Shown: piece after piece, positions 34,595 through 42,314 of the stretch
Layout of the letters: each line of letters opens with the position of its first letter
How positions within the stretch are numbered: position 1 is the first letter of the stretch
Assembly (NCBI GenBank): GCA_965198755.1
Contig: OZ240673.1
Coordinates: 744,001-808,000, forward strand
Direction of reading: 5' to 3'
From: BOG-908 sp963692875
GTDB lineage: Bacteria; Pseudomonadota; Alphaproteobacteria; Acetobacterales; Acetobacteraceae
Length of the DNA: 64,000 nucleotides
Translations under genes and position numbers: made by a program
Notes under the pieces: model-generated
Told to the model about the DNA's origin: nothing
The model's input: the letters and a program-made list of their open reading frames with translations, nothing else
Databases searched by the model: none

Positions 34595-34668
34595 GGAGAG
34601 AGCCTTTCTGGCCGCTGATCGCGTATTATGACGTTGGCCGGGCCAGGGTGTTGAGCGGCGACAGGCAA

Positions 34669-34708
34669 GGCAAGCGGTTCTTTTTTGAAAAAAAGAACCA
34701 AAAACTTT
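34669..34708. repeat. Palindromic element, copy 15 left part (interrupted by IS)
   Basis: AGGCAAGGCAAGCGGTTC...GAACC then AAAAACTTT, which includes the left target duplication AAAACTTT (34701-34708). The rest continues after the insertion at 35737. Confidence 0.92.
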
Positions 34709-35736
34709 CCTGGTTACGCATCTTGCTCAGCCAACGGCGCACGTGTTCGACTCGGTCAAGTAGCTGAGTTGAAGGGGTTTTCGGTGGCGCGCAACAAGGT
34801 GCAGTTTCAGAAAGGCCTCAGTGAGCCGGCGTTTGAGCGGCAGTATGGCACCGAGGAGCAATGCCGCACGGCGGTGATAGCGTCGCGTTGGCCCGACGGC
34901 TTCCGGTGCCCGGGATGCGGTGGCGCCAAGCACAGCGAGGTCGCGACCCGTCAGCTGTTCCAGTGCAGCACGTGCCGGCTGCAGACCTCGGCAATCGCCG
35001 GGACCATCTTTGCATCGAGCAAACTGCCGCTGCGGACCTGGTTTCGGGCGATCTACCACATGACCCAGACCAAGCAGGGCATCTCCAGCATCGAACTCGG
35101 CCGCCGGCTCGGTGTCACGCAGACCACGGCCTGGAAGATGAAGCACAAGCTCAAGCAGGTGATGCTCGAACGCGATGCAGCCAAACACCTGTCTGGCCGC
35201 GTCGAGATCGACGACGCCTATGTCGGCGGGCAACGCGGCGGCGGCAAGCGCGGACGCGGCGCGCCCGGCAAGACGCCGTTCGTCGCCGCCGTCGAGACCA
35301 CGCCGGACGGCAAGCCGAGCCGCCTCAAGCTGCGCCGAGTCGGCAGTTTCTGCAGCCGCTCGATCGAGGCGTTTGCCCGCACCAGCCTTGATCCTGGTTG
35401 CGTCGTTGTCAGCGACGGCCTGCGCTGCTTCGGCGCGGTGAGAGAGGCAGGATGCATCCACGACGTGATGATCACCGGCTCGGGGCCGGCGGCGGCGCAA
35501 TCGGCTTCGTTCAAGTGGGTCAACACGGCGCTCGGCAACATCAAGGCTGCGATCACCGGCACCTACCGTTCGATCAACACCAAGCACGTGCCGCGCTACC
35601 TGGCCGAGTTCGAATACCGCTTCAACAGGCGATACGATCTTGCCGCCATGATCCCGCGCCTGACCTGGGCCGCCACACGAACCCCGCCGATGCCTTACAG
35701 GCTGCTGAAGTTGGCTGAAGTTCATGCGTAATCAGG
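34709..35736 (+). mobile_element. IS1595-family insertion sequence, complete
   Basis: A 1028-base element with imperfect terminal inverted repeats CCTGGTTACGCAT and CCTGATTACGCAT (right end reverse complement). It is flanked by the perfect 8-base direct repeat AAAACTTT at 34701-34708 and 35737-35744. Eight-base duplications are typical of the IS1595 family, and the transposase agrees. Perfect duplication and an intact gene suggest a recent insertion. It splits palindromic copy 15. Confidence 0.93.
34784..35731 (+). CDS. IS1595-family transposase
   Basis: About 315 residues. N-terminal zinc ribbon (CPGCGGAKHSEV...CSTC), a helix-turn-helix-like WKMKHKLKQVM region, and a DDE-type core of the ISXO2/IS1595 class. 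GRVEIDDAYVGG holds the first Asp, VVSDGLRCF the second; FKWVNTALGNIKAAITGTYRSI precedes YLAEFEYRFNRR near the end. GTG 34784 with GAAGGGG upstream is preferred over an in-frame ATG 33 codons earlier, which lies in the flanking repeat. It appears intact. Confidence 0.93.
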   Translation: MARNKVQFQKGLSEPAFERQYGTEEQCRTAVIASRWPDGFRCPGCGGAKHSEVATRQLFQCSTCRLQTSAIAGTIFASSKLPLRTWFRAIYHMTQTKQGISSIELGRRLGVTQTTAWKMKHKLKQVMLERDAAKHLSGRVEIDDAYVGGQRGGGKRGRGAPGKTPFVAAVETTPDGKPSRLKLRRVGSFCSRSIEAFARTSLDPGCVVVSDGLRCFGAVREAGCIHDVMITGSGPAAAQSASFKWVNTALGNIKAAITGTYRSINTKHVPRYLAEFEYRFNRRYDLAAMIPRLTWAATRTPPMPYRLLKLAEVHA

Positions 35737-35834
35737 AAAACTTTTGTTCCCTTGGGCGCGCTTTGCAGAACCTTCGCGATAGCAGGGATAAAAGTTTTTT
35801 GCTGCTTTTTTTCAAAAAAGCAGGCCTTGCTTTC
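35737..35834. repeat. Palindromic element, copy 15 right part
   Basis: Starts with target duplication AAAACTTT, then TGTTCCCTTGGGCGCGCTTTGCAGAACC, TTCGCGATAGCAGGGATAAAAG, TTTTTTGCTGC/GCAGGC, CTTGCTTTC. The scpB stop lies in its last bases. Confidence 0.92.
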
Positions 35835-36426
35835 ACACGCTACCTTCAGCCTCCGGCACGCTGCCCGCCTGCTCTGGCGGGTCTGCCTCCTGCGCCACGG
35901 CGGAGACGACGCTTTCCAGCACCAGCTCCGACCGCTTCGGCAGATCCGCCAGGTCCCGCAACCCGAACTGCGCCAGGAACGCGGGCGTCGTTGCCCACAG
36001 CGTCGGCCGCCCCGGCACGTCGCGATGGCCCGCCGGCCGCACCAGCGAGGCCTCCAGCAGCGCGTCCAGCGTCGCCTGGCTGAGTGCCGCGCCGCGTATC
36101 TCCTCTATCTGCGCGCGCGTCACCGGCTGGTGCCAGGCTACGATGGCCAGCGTCTCCATCGCCACCCGCGGCAACCGTCGCGGGCGCGAGATGGTGCGCG
36201 TCAGCCGCCCGGCCAGATCCGGCGCGGTGCGAAACTGCCAGCCCAGCCCCACCTCGGCCAACTCCACCCCGCGCCCGGCGTAGCGCGCCTGCACCGCGCG
36301 CAGCGTGGCGTCCGCATCCACGTCCTCCGGCAGCAGCGCGGCCAGCGCGCGCGCCGGCACCGGGTCCGCGCTGGCGAACACCAGCGCTTCGGCCAGGCGC
36401 AGATGGTCCTCGGACGGCTCGCTCAC
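35833..36426 (-). CDS. scpB: chromosome segregation/condensation protein ScpB
   Basis: A 197-residue winged-helix protein, partner of ScpA and SMC in the condensin-like complex. Recognisable parts: LRLAEALVFASADPV at the start, PRVAMETLAIVAWHQPVTRAQIEEIRGAALSQATLDALLEASLV and GHRDVPGRPTLWATTPAFLAQFGLRDLADLP. The GTG start overlaps the scpA stop by four bases. Its stop lies at the edge of palindromic copy 15. Confidence 0.93.
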   Translation of the reverse strand: MSEPSEDHLRLAEALVFASADPVPARALAALLPEDVDADATLRAVQARYAGRGVELAEVGLGWQFRTAPDLAGRLTRTISRPRRLPRVAMETLAIVAWHQPVTRAQIEEIRGAALSQATLDALLEASLVRPAGHRDVPGRPTLWATTPAFLAQFGLRDLADLPKRSELVLESVVSAVAQEADPPEQAGSVPEAEGSV

Positions 36427-37217
36427 TGGTCCGGCCCATCGGATGCAGACGCCGCCTCGGTGGCCTGAAGCCGGATGCCTGGTGCCTGCCCGGATGCCAG
36501 CAGGATCGGCGCGAACGGGCTGTCCTGTCGCAGCCGCAGCGTGCCCCCCTTGGCCAGCTCCAGCGAGGCGATCAGCGTGCTGGCCACCGCCGCCGCCCTC
36601 TCCTGGCCGGAAAGCTGCCCCGGCAGGAACTGCTCCAGCGTGGTCCAGGCCGGCAGCGTGCCGAGCGTGGCGGACAACCGCCCGATCGCGTCCTGCACTG
36701 TCCAGAAGCTGAGCTGGCGCGGCTGGTAGGTCACCCGCGCCGCACTCCGCCGCAGCGCGTCCACGTAACCGCGCAGCAGCCCGGGCAGGTCGGCGAGCAG
36801 GGCTGAGCGGTCGGTGGCCGTCAGCGTTTCCGGCGACCCGCGGCGGAACACGTCGATGCCCAGGCTCGGCCGCGCCGCCAGCCAGGCGGCGCCGGCGCGC
36901 ATTGCCGCCAGCTCGGTCAGGCGCGCGGCCAGCAGGTCCGCCGACTGTTCCGCCTCGGACGCCTCGGGGCCGGCCTGCGGCAGCAGCAGGCGGGATTTCA
37001 GCCAGGTGAGCCAGGCGGCCATCACCAGCCAGTCAGCCGCCAGTTCCAGCCGGATGCGGCGCGCACCCTCAATGATCGCCAGGTACTGCTCCACCAGAGA
37101 CAGGATGGAGATCCGCGCCAGGTCCACCTTCTGCGCGCGCGCCAGGTCCAGCAGCAGGTCGAGGGGGCCTTCGAAGCCGTCCAGGCTCAGTGACAGCGTT
37201 TCTGGCGTCTCGGGCAT
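36423..37217 (-). CDS. scpA: chromosome segregation/condensation protein ScpA
   Basis: A 264-residue kleisin that bridges SMC heads. N-terminal SLDGFEGPLDLLLDLARAQKVDLARISILSLVEQYL is diagnostic; the C-terminal winged-helix contains RERAAAVASTLIASLELAKGG-type sequence (GQERAAAVASTLIASLELAK). It overlaps scpB (GTGA). nagZ and the M50 protease lie upstream on the same strand beyond palindromic copy 16. Confidence 0.94.
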   Translation of the reverse strand: MPETPETLSLSLDGFEGPLDLLLDLARAQKVDLARISILSLVEQYLAIIEGARRIRLELAADWLVMAAWLTWLKSRLLLPQAGPEASEAEQSADLLAARLTELAAMRAGAAWLAARPSLGIDVFRRGSPETLTATDRSALLADLPGLLRGYVDALRRSAARVTYQPRQLSFWTVQDAIGRLSATLGTLPAWTTLEQFLPGQLSGQERAAAVASTLIASLELAKGGTLRLRQDSPFAPILLASGQAPGIRLQATEAASASDGPDQ

Positions 37218-37230
37218 CGTGGATCCCTGA

Positions 37231-37382
37231 AAGCAAGCAAGCGGTTCGTGTTTATGAAAAGCAATCGGAAAACGTTTGCTCTCGTCGGGCGTGCCGGATC
37301 GAAACGTGTCGTTTCAGCCGTCCGCGACAGCCGCAGCAAAAGCTTTTTGCTTCTTTTTCTCGAAAAAGATGGCCTTGCTTCC
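37231..37382. repeat. Palindromic element, copy 16 (left arm decayed)
   Basis: AAGCAAGCAAGCGGTTC then a drifted hairpin (GTGTTTATGAAAAGC). The centre CGAAACGTGTCGTTTCAGCCGTCCGCGACAGC combines the third centre type with the common CCGCGACAGC. The right arm is intact: AAAAGCTTTTTGCTTC, CTCGAAAAAGATGGCCTTGCTT. Confidence 0.85.
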
Positions 37383-37398
37383 GCCCGATCTCTCAAAC

Positions 37399-38151
37399 TC
37401 AAACATTGATCGTCCCGCCATGCTCGTCGTCATCGCTCTCGACCGGCACATGCGCCAGCATCAGCAGGTGGTCGAACACCCAGCTGACTGCCGGCACCAG
37501 CGTGTCGCCAAGAGGGTTGAAGGCGATCCCTTGCTCCCGCAGCAAAGCCGGCCCTGCCGTCAGGAACAGCAGCACGATGACGATGCCCACGCGCTCCAGC
37601 CGCGCCCACTGCCGCGCCAGCGCCAGCGGCAGCACGCCGACCGCGATGCGCCCGCCATCCAGCGGCGGGATCGGCACCAGGTTGAACAGCCCCAGCACCA
37701 GGTTCAGCTCGATGAATGTCACGATGGCAGCGACCCAGTCATGCGACAGCCCGTGCAGGCGCAATGCGAACGCAGCCGCCGTGGCCAGCGCAAAGTTCAT
37801 CAGCGGACCGGCAATGGCCACCAGCGCCATCATCTGCCGCGGGTAGCGGAACCGGCTCGGGTCCACCGGCACCGGCTTGGCCCAGCCGAACATGAACAGC
37901 ACCCGCCCCACCGTCGCTAACTGGCCGATCAGCAGGATGCCGGGCAGGATGATCGTGCCCACCCGGTCCACGTGCCGCAGCGGGTTGGGCGAGAGCCGCC
38001 CGGCCCGCAACGCCGTCTGGTCGCCCATCGCCCAGGCGGCGTAGCCATGCGCCAGCTCGTGCAGGATGATGGCGATGGCGGCCAGCACCACGGTGACCAG
38101 GAAACGCTGCACCAGCGCGCCGAAATCCCCCGCCGGCGTATCGGGCGTCAT
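37399..38151 (-). CDS. site-2 protease (M50) family membrane protein
   Basis: A 250-residue multi-pass membrane metalloprotease. Zinc motif HELAHG (in IAIILHELAHGYAAWAMGDQTA) and the third ligand region FNLVPIPPLDGGRI are both present, with five or six hydrophobic segments. Substrate unknown; relatives cleave membrane-bound anti-sigma factors or transcription factors. The ATG overlaps the nagZ stop (ATGA), so the pair is coupled. A position between nagZ and scpA is common in related genomes. Confidence 0.88.
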   Translation of the reverse strand: MTPDTPAGDFGALVQRFLVTVVLAAIAIILHELAHGYAAWAMGDQTALRAGRLSPNPLRHVDRVGTIILPGILLIGQLATVGRVLFMFGWAKPVPVDPSRFRYPRQMMALVAIAGPLMNFALATAAAFALRLHGLSHDWVAAIVTFIELNLVLGLFNLVPIPPLDGGRIAVGVLPLALARQWARLERVGIVIVLLFLTAGPALLREQGIAFNPLGDTLVPAVSWVFDHLLMLAHVPVESDDDEHGGTINV

Positions 38152-39107
38152 GCGAGCAGCGCCGCCCGTTCGCTGGCCAGCGCGTCCTCGTCCAGCACCT
38201 GGCGCGCCGCCACCGCCAGCCGCCGCGCAGCCGCCAGCCTGTCCAGGCAGGCCTGCGTCGCCTCCGGCACCGACCCCAGCACGTCCCGCGTCTCCGCCAG
38301 CACGCCGGAGCAGTGCAGCGCCACGTCGCATCCGGCAGCGATCGCCCGCGCCGCCCGCTCGCCCGCGGTGCCGGAGAGCGCACCCATCGCGAGGTCGTCG
38401 CTGACCAGCACGCCGCCAAAGCCGATTGCGTCGGGCGCGCGGATGATGCGCCCGATGATCGCCGCGGAGTGGGTGGCCGGGTGCATGTCCTGCTTCATGT
38501 AGCGGATATGGGCCGTCATCAGCCAGGGCAGCGACCTGTTGTGCACGAACGGCACCAGGTCGGCCGGCGAGACGTCCTCCAGGCTCGGCAGCGCCGCGTG
38601 GCTGTCCGCCAAGGCACGGCCATGGCCGGGCGCGTGCTTGCCCACCGGCTGCATGCCGGCCGCCAGCAGCCCCGCCGCGAACGCCGCACCCATTAGTGCC
38701 ACGCGCTCGGGGTCGCCGGAAAAGGCGCGGTCGCCGATCACGTCGTGGCCGTCCGGCGAGGCCACGTCCAGGCAGGGCGCGGCTACCACGTCGAAGCCGG
38801 CCTGCGCACAGTCGAGCCCGATGAGCGCGCCGGTCAGCCAGGCGGCACGCTCGCTGCCGAGCGCACGCGCGGCAGGATGCGCGCGCCAGTGCGGCGGCCG
38901 TAGGCGCGCGACGCGGCCGCCTTCCTGGTCCACCATGATGACCGCGCCCGCCGGCAGGCAGTCGCGCAACTGCGCCGTCAGGCGGGCTAGCTGTGCGGGC
39001 TCGGCGATGTTGCGGGCGAACAGGATGACGCCTAGCGCGTCACGCAGCAGGCTGGCTTCGGCGGGCGCCAACTCTGGGCCGGACAGGCCGACAATCGCGG
39101 GCTTCAA
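38148..39107 (-). CDS. nagZ: beta-N-acetylhexosaminidase (GH3), peptidoglycan recycling
   Basis: About 319 residues. It hydrolyses GlcNAc-anhydroMurNAc fragments in the cytoplasm. Motifs: VIMVDQEGGRVARLR near residue 60, KHAPGHGRALADSHAALP (GH3 NagZ catalytic His loop), and VLVSDDLAMGAL with the nucleophile Asp. No ATG or GTG begins the conserved N-terminus KPAIVGLSGPELAPAE; the plausible start is TTG 39107 or TTG 39116, both in the outer end (CTTGCTTG) of palindromic copy 17. Translation further upstream would only read repeat sequence. Confidence 0.9.
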   Translation of the reverse strand: MKPAIVGLSGPELAPAEASLLRDALGVILFARNIAEPAQLARLTAQLRDCLPAGAVIMVDQEGGRVARLRPPHWRAHPAARALGSERAAWLTGALIGLDCAQAGFDVVAAPCLDVASPDGHDVIGDRAFSGDPERVALMGAAFAAGLLAAGMQPVGKHAPGHGRALADSHAALPSLEDVSPADLVPFVHNRSLPWLMTAHIRYMKQDMHPATHSAAIIGRIIRAPDAIGFGGVLVSDDLAMGALSGTAGERAARAIAAGCDVALHCSGVLAETRDVLGSVPEATQACLDRLAAARRLAVAARQVLDEDALASERAALLA

Positions 39108-39238
39108 AGCAAGCAAGCAGTTCTTTTTTGAAAAAAAGAACCAAAAAACTTTTGGGCGGCTGTCGCGAACTTCTCCGCACGGCACAACCGGGGGAACAAA
39201 AGTCTTGTGCTTCTTTTTTTCAAAAAAGAAGAGTCTTT
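39107..39238. repeat. Palindromic element, copy 17 (full)
   Basis: AAGCAAGCAAGCAGTTC...GAACC, AAAAAACTTTTGGGCGGCTGTCGCGAAC, then CCGGGGGAACAAAAGTCTTGTGCTTC/GAAGAG. Its left end provides the presumed TTG start of nagZ and its right end abuts the gspG stop. Confidence 0.9.
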
Positions 39239-39239
39239 C

Positions 39240-39674
39240 CTAAGGATTGCAGATCGCGTCGCCCTCGCCGGGCCCCGTGCCCTTCCCGTCAGGCCCCGCC
39301 GAGCACAAATCGTAATCATGCGCCGTGCGGTTGGACGGGTTGCGATACAGCCACTCGTGGTTCCATGGGTCCTTCGGTGACTGGTCGCCCTTCAGGTAGG
39401 GTCCGTTCCAGTTCTCCACGTCGGACGGCTTGACCACCAGCGCCGCGATGCCCTGTTCCGTCGTCGGGTAGCTAGCGATGTCCAGCTTGTAGAGGTCCAA
39501 CACGGAACCCAACCGTTCCACCTGCTGGCGGGCGACGGAAGTCTTTGCACCACCTAGCTGGCGCAACGCGGCGGGGGCAACGAACGCCACCAGCAGGCCG
39601 AGGATGGCGATCACCACCAGCAGCTCCAGCAGGGTGAAGCCGGCGTCGCGCGGCGGGGGATCGGAGTGCGTCAC
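39240..39674 (-). CDS. gspG: type II secretion major pseudopilin GspG
   Basis: A 144-residue pseudopilin with a type IV prepilin leader (RDAG|FTLLELLVVIAILGLLVAFVAP), cleaved after Gly by a prepilin peptidase. The family body LDLYKLDIASYPTTEQGIAAL, GPYLKG-x-PKDPWN and the calcium-site DLCSAGPDGKGTG follow. It forms the pseudopilus that drives type II secretion. No other gsp gene is adjacent; a GspC-like gene lies 13 kb away. Confidence 0.92.
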   Translation of the reverse strand: MTHSDPPPRDAGFTLLELLVVIAILGLLVAFVAPAALRQLGGAKTSVARQQVERLGSVLDLYKLDIASYPTTEQGIAALVVKPSDVENWNGPYLKGDQSPKDPWNHEWLYRNPSNRTAHDYDLCSAGPDGKGTGPGEGDAICNP

Positions 39675-39819
39675 GGGGTGGCTCCTGCGGCGGACAAGTG
39701 GTTCCGTTTAATGCGTCCTGGCCGGTTTTGCTGCAAGCTTGCCACGCGTGAAGCTATAGTCATCCTGCAACCCGGAACTTGCTTCCCATGGGGCGTGCCG
39801 GCATGCGATCCCCGCGGTC

Positions 39820-40224
39820 ATGGCCGTGCCATTCCTCGCCTGCATGTTGGCTGCGGCCCAGATCGGCGCCTTTCCGCCGCGCGTGCTGCCCTCGATCCAG
39901 GCCGTGGAGGGCGGCTCCCTCGGCGCGGTGCAGGCGAACACGAACGGCTCGGCCGACCTTGGGCTGATGCAGGTGAACACGTTGTGGGTGCCGGTAGTAG
40001 CGCGCGCGCTCGGCACCAGCGAGGCCGTGGTGCGTGCCCATCTGGTGGGCGACGGCTGCTTCTCCATCCGCATCGCCGGCGCTATCCTGTGGGAGTATCG
40101 CCGGGCGCGGCACGGCGACCTGATGCTTGCCATCGGCGACTACCACTCGCACACGCCGCCGCTGAACCAGGCGTATCAGGCGCAGGTGGTGGCGCGGGCG
40201 CGGGCGCTGTTTGAAGCGAAGTGA
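39820..40224 (+). CDS. small secreted lytic transglycosylase-like protein
   Basis: A 134-residue protein with a short signal-like N-terminus (MAVPFLACMLAAAQIGA) and a reduced SLT/VirB1-type lysozyme fold: IQAVEGGSLG with the catalytic Glu, ADLGLMQVNTLW, and AGAILWEYRRARHGDLMLAIGDYHS. Such small transglycosylases open peptidoglycan for secretion or pilus assembly. It is divergent from gspG, 146 bases away, so a link with type II secretion is possible. The TGA overlaps palindromic copy 18. Confidence 0.78.
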   Translation: MAVPFLACMLAAAQIGAFPPRVLPSIQAVEGGSLGAVQANTNGSADLGLMQVNTLWVPVVARALGTSEAVVRAHLVGDGCFSIRIAGAILWEYRRARHGDLMLAIGDYHSHTPPLNQAYQAQVVARARALFEAK

Positions 40225-40297
40225 AGCGGTTCTTTTTTGAAACAAAGAACCAAAAAACTTTTGTTCTCTTTGGCTTGCGCTGCAAGACCGTCGCGAC
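40224..40297. repeat. Palindromic element, copy 18 left part
   Basis: AAGCGGTTCTTTTTTGAAACAAAGAACC, AAAAAACTTTTGTTCTCTTTGGCTTGCGCTGCAAGACCGTCGCGACAGCC. One arm base is changed (AAACAAAG) and the right hairpin is missing; a right half follows at 40411. Confidence 0.85.
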
Positions 40298-40410
40298 AGC
40301 CATGATATAATTCTCGCTGCCTTTTAAAGAAAGCCGGCCATCCTCTCCACCGGATTTCGAAGTTTGTCGCGATGATAAGAACCGAAGATTTTGTTTTCAT
40401 AAACGCGACG

Positions 40411-40480
40411 TTTCAGCCGTCCGCGACAGCGCTGACAAAAGCTTTTTGCTTCTTTTTCTCGAAAAAGAAGCGCTTGCTTC
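40411..40480. repeat. Palindromic element, copy 18 right part
   Basis: CGACGTTTCAGCCGTCCGCGACAGCGCTGACAAAAGCTTTTTGCTTC/GAAGCGCTTGCTTCC. Shares TTTCAGCCGTCCGCGACAGC with copy 16. The 113 bases between the two parts show no gene. Confidence 0.85.
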
Positions 40481-40481
40481 C

Positions 40482-41687
40482 TTAAAGCCCCAGCCCGCTC
40501 AAGCGGACGACCTCCACGTCCGCCCCCGTCTCCGCCGCGGCCGCATGCGGCGCCCGCATAATGAGCGCGTCCGCCTCCGTCAGTATGCGCAACAATCCCG
40601 AATCCTGCCGCTCGAACGGCGTCGCCACCAGTTGCCCGTTCGCGTCCTTGCACAAAAGCGCCCGCAGGTGGTCCGCACGGTGGTCGTTGGCGCGCAGCGG
40701 AGAGCCCAGCCGCGCGTGCTCGACCGGCACGTCGGTCTCGGTCAGTCCGGCCAGCCTGGCCAGCGCCGGCAGCAGGAACAGCACCGCGCAGACGTAGGCG
40801 CTGACCGGGTTGCCGGGCAGCCCGAGCACCGGGATGGCGCCCAGCTGACCGAAGATCATCGGCTTGCCCGGCCGCATGGCAATGCGCCAGAAATCCAGCT
40901 CGAACCCTTGCCGGCCGAGACCCGCCTGCACCAGGTCGTGGTCGCCGACGCTGGCGCCGCCTGTGGTGACCAGCATGTCCGCGCCGGCGGCCGCCGAAGC
41001 TGCCCGCCCGATCGCGTCGGCCTGGTCGCCGGCGATCGGCAGGATCGTCGGCTCGCCGCCGGCCACGCGGATCAGCGCCGCCAGCATGTGTGCGTTGGAG
41101 CTGACGATGCCGCCCGCATCGATCGGCTCGCCGGGCAGGGAGATCTCGTCGCCGGTGGCCAGGATGGCGACGCGCGGGCGGCGGTGAACGCTCAGCCAGG
41201 GATGGTTGCCGGCCGCGGCCAGGCCCACGTCGCGCGCACCCAGCCGGCGGCCAGGGTGGATTAGCGTGTCGCCCGCGGCGAAGTCCTGGCCCTGGCGGCG
41301 GATGTGCTGGCCGGGGCGTGGCGCCTCCCCGACGGTGACCGTCTCGGCATCGGCCTGCGCGTCCTCCTGCAGCAGCACGCTGTCGGCGCCGGCTGGGATG
41401 ACGCTGCCGGTGAACAGGCGCACGGCCTCGCCCCATTTCAACGTGCCGTCGAACGGCCGGCCGGCGGGGGCGGCGCCGACTACGCGCAGGCGGGCACCCG
41501 CGGTGGCGTCGGCGGCGCGCAGCGCATAGCCGTCCATGGCGGAGACGTCGGCCGGCGGCTGCGTCAGGCGGGCTGTCACCGCAGACGCCAGGACGCGGCC
41601 TGCGGCTTCGGGCAGGGGGACGGTTTCGGCGGCGACCGGGGTCAATCGGGCCAGGATTCGGGCGCGGGCTTCGGGGACGGCAAGCAA
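40482..41687 (-). CDS. moeA: molybdopterin molybdenumtransferase
   Basis: About 401 residues. It inserts molybdate into adenylated molybdopterin. Domains are clear: ARLTQPPADVSAMDGYALRAAD, FTGSVIPAGADSVLLQED, RQGQDFAAGDTLIHPGRRLGARDVGLAAA, and the MoaB-like VTTGGASVGDHDLVQ with MRPGKPMIFGQ and VLGLPGNPVSA. The N-terminus LLAVPEARARILARLTPV has no ATG or GTG; TTG 41687 or 41696 in the outer end of palindromic copy 19 is the likely start. It lies downstream of moaC with the repeat between them. Confidence 0.93.
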   Translation of the reverse strand: MLAVPEARARILARLTPVAAETVPLPEAAGRVLASAVTARLTQPPADVSAMDGYALRAADATAGARLRVVGAAPAGRPFDGTLKWGEAVRLFTGSVIPAGADSVLLQEDAQADAETVTVGEAPRPGQHIRRQGQDFAAGDTLIHPGRRLGARDVGLAAAGNHPWLSVHRRPRVAILATGDEISLPGEPIDAGGIVSSNAHMLAALIRVAGGEPTILPIAGDQADAIGRAASAAAGADMLVTTGGASVGDHDLVQAGLGRQGFELDFWRIAMRPGKPMIFGQLGAIPVLGLPGNPVSAYVCAVLFLLPALARLAGLTETDVPVEHARLGSPLRANDHRADHLRALLCKDANGQLVATPFERQDSGLLRILTEADALIMRAPHAAAAETGADVEVVRLSGLGL

Positions 41688-41695
41688 GAAAGTCA

Positions 41696-41831
41696 AGGCA
41701 AGCAAGGCCTTCTTTTTCTGAAGAAAAAGAAGCAAAAAGACTTTGATACGGCTGTCGCGGACCTCTCCGGAGACGGATGCCGAGGGAACAAAAGTTTTTT
41801 GGTTCTTTTTTTCAAAAAAGAACCGCTTGCT
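41696..41831. repeat. Palindromic element, copy 19 (full)
   Basis: AAGGCAAGCAAGGCCTTC/GAAGC with a lengthened CTTTTTCTGAAGAAAAAG stem, then AAAAAGACTTTGATACGGCTGTCGCGGACC, then GAGGGAACAAAAGTTTTTTGGTTC...GAACCGCTTGCT. It separates moaC from moeA; its left end holds the probable moeA start. Confidence 0.9.
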
Positions 41832-41837
41832 AGTGCT

Positions 41838-42314
41838 TCAGGACGAAACATAATCACCCGAAGCCCCGCCATTCTTGCTGGTCACCCGAACCCCGTCGAT
41901 GCGCATTCCGCAGTCGATCGCCTTGCACATGTCGTACACCGTCAGCGCCGCCACCGACGCCGCCGTCAGCGCCTCCATCTCCACCCCGGTGCGCGCCGTG
42001 GTGCGCACCGTGGCGGAGATCTCCACGCAGGACTCCTCGCCCGGCGTGAGGTCGACCGACACCGCGGTGATCGGCAACGGATGGCACAGCGGGATCAGCT
42101 CGGCAGTGCGCTTGGCGGCCATGATGCCGGCCAGCCGCGCGGTGCCCAGCACGTCGCCCTTCTTGGCGGTGCCGGCGCGGATCACCGCCAGCGTCTCCGG
42201 CTGCATCATGACGCGGGCGCGGGCGGTGGCTGTCCGCTCGGTCTCCGGCTTGGCGGAGACGTCCACCATGACGGCGCGGCCCTCCGCGTCGAAATGGGTG
42301 AGGCCCTGCGTCAC
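41838..42314 (-). CDS. moaC: cyclic pyranopterin monophosphate synthase
   Basis: A 158-residue enzyme of the first molybdopterin step, acting after MoaA. Features: LTHFDAEGRAVMVDVSAKPETER at the start, LIPLCHPLPITAVSVDL, ARTGVEMEALTAASVAALTVYDMCKAID with the catalytic Lys nearby. Its GTG overlaps the trpC stop (GTGA), so trpD-trpC-moaC are coupled. The stop is six bases from palindromic copy 19. Confidence 0.95.
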   Translation of the reverse strand: MTQGLTHFDAEGRAVMVDVSAKPETERTATARARVMMQPETLAVIRAGTAKKGDVLGTARLAGIMAAKRTAELIPLCHPLPITAVSVDLTPGEESCVEISATVRTTARTGVEMEALTAASVAALTVYDMCKAIDCGMRIDGVRVTSKNGGASGDYVSS

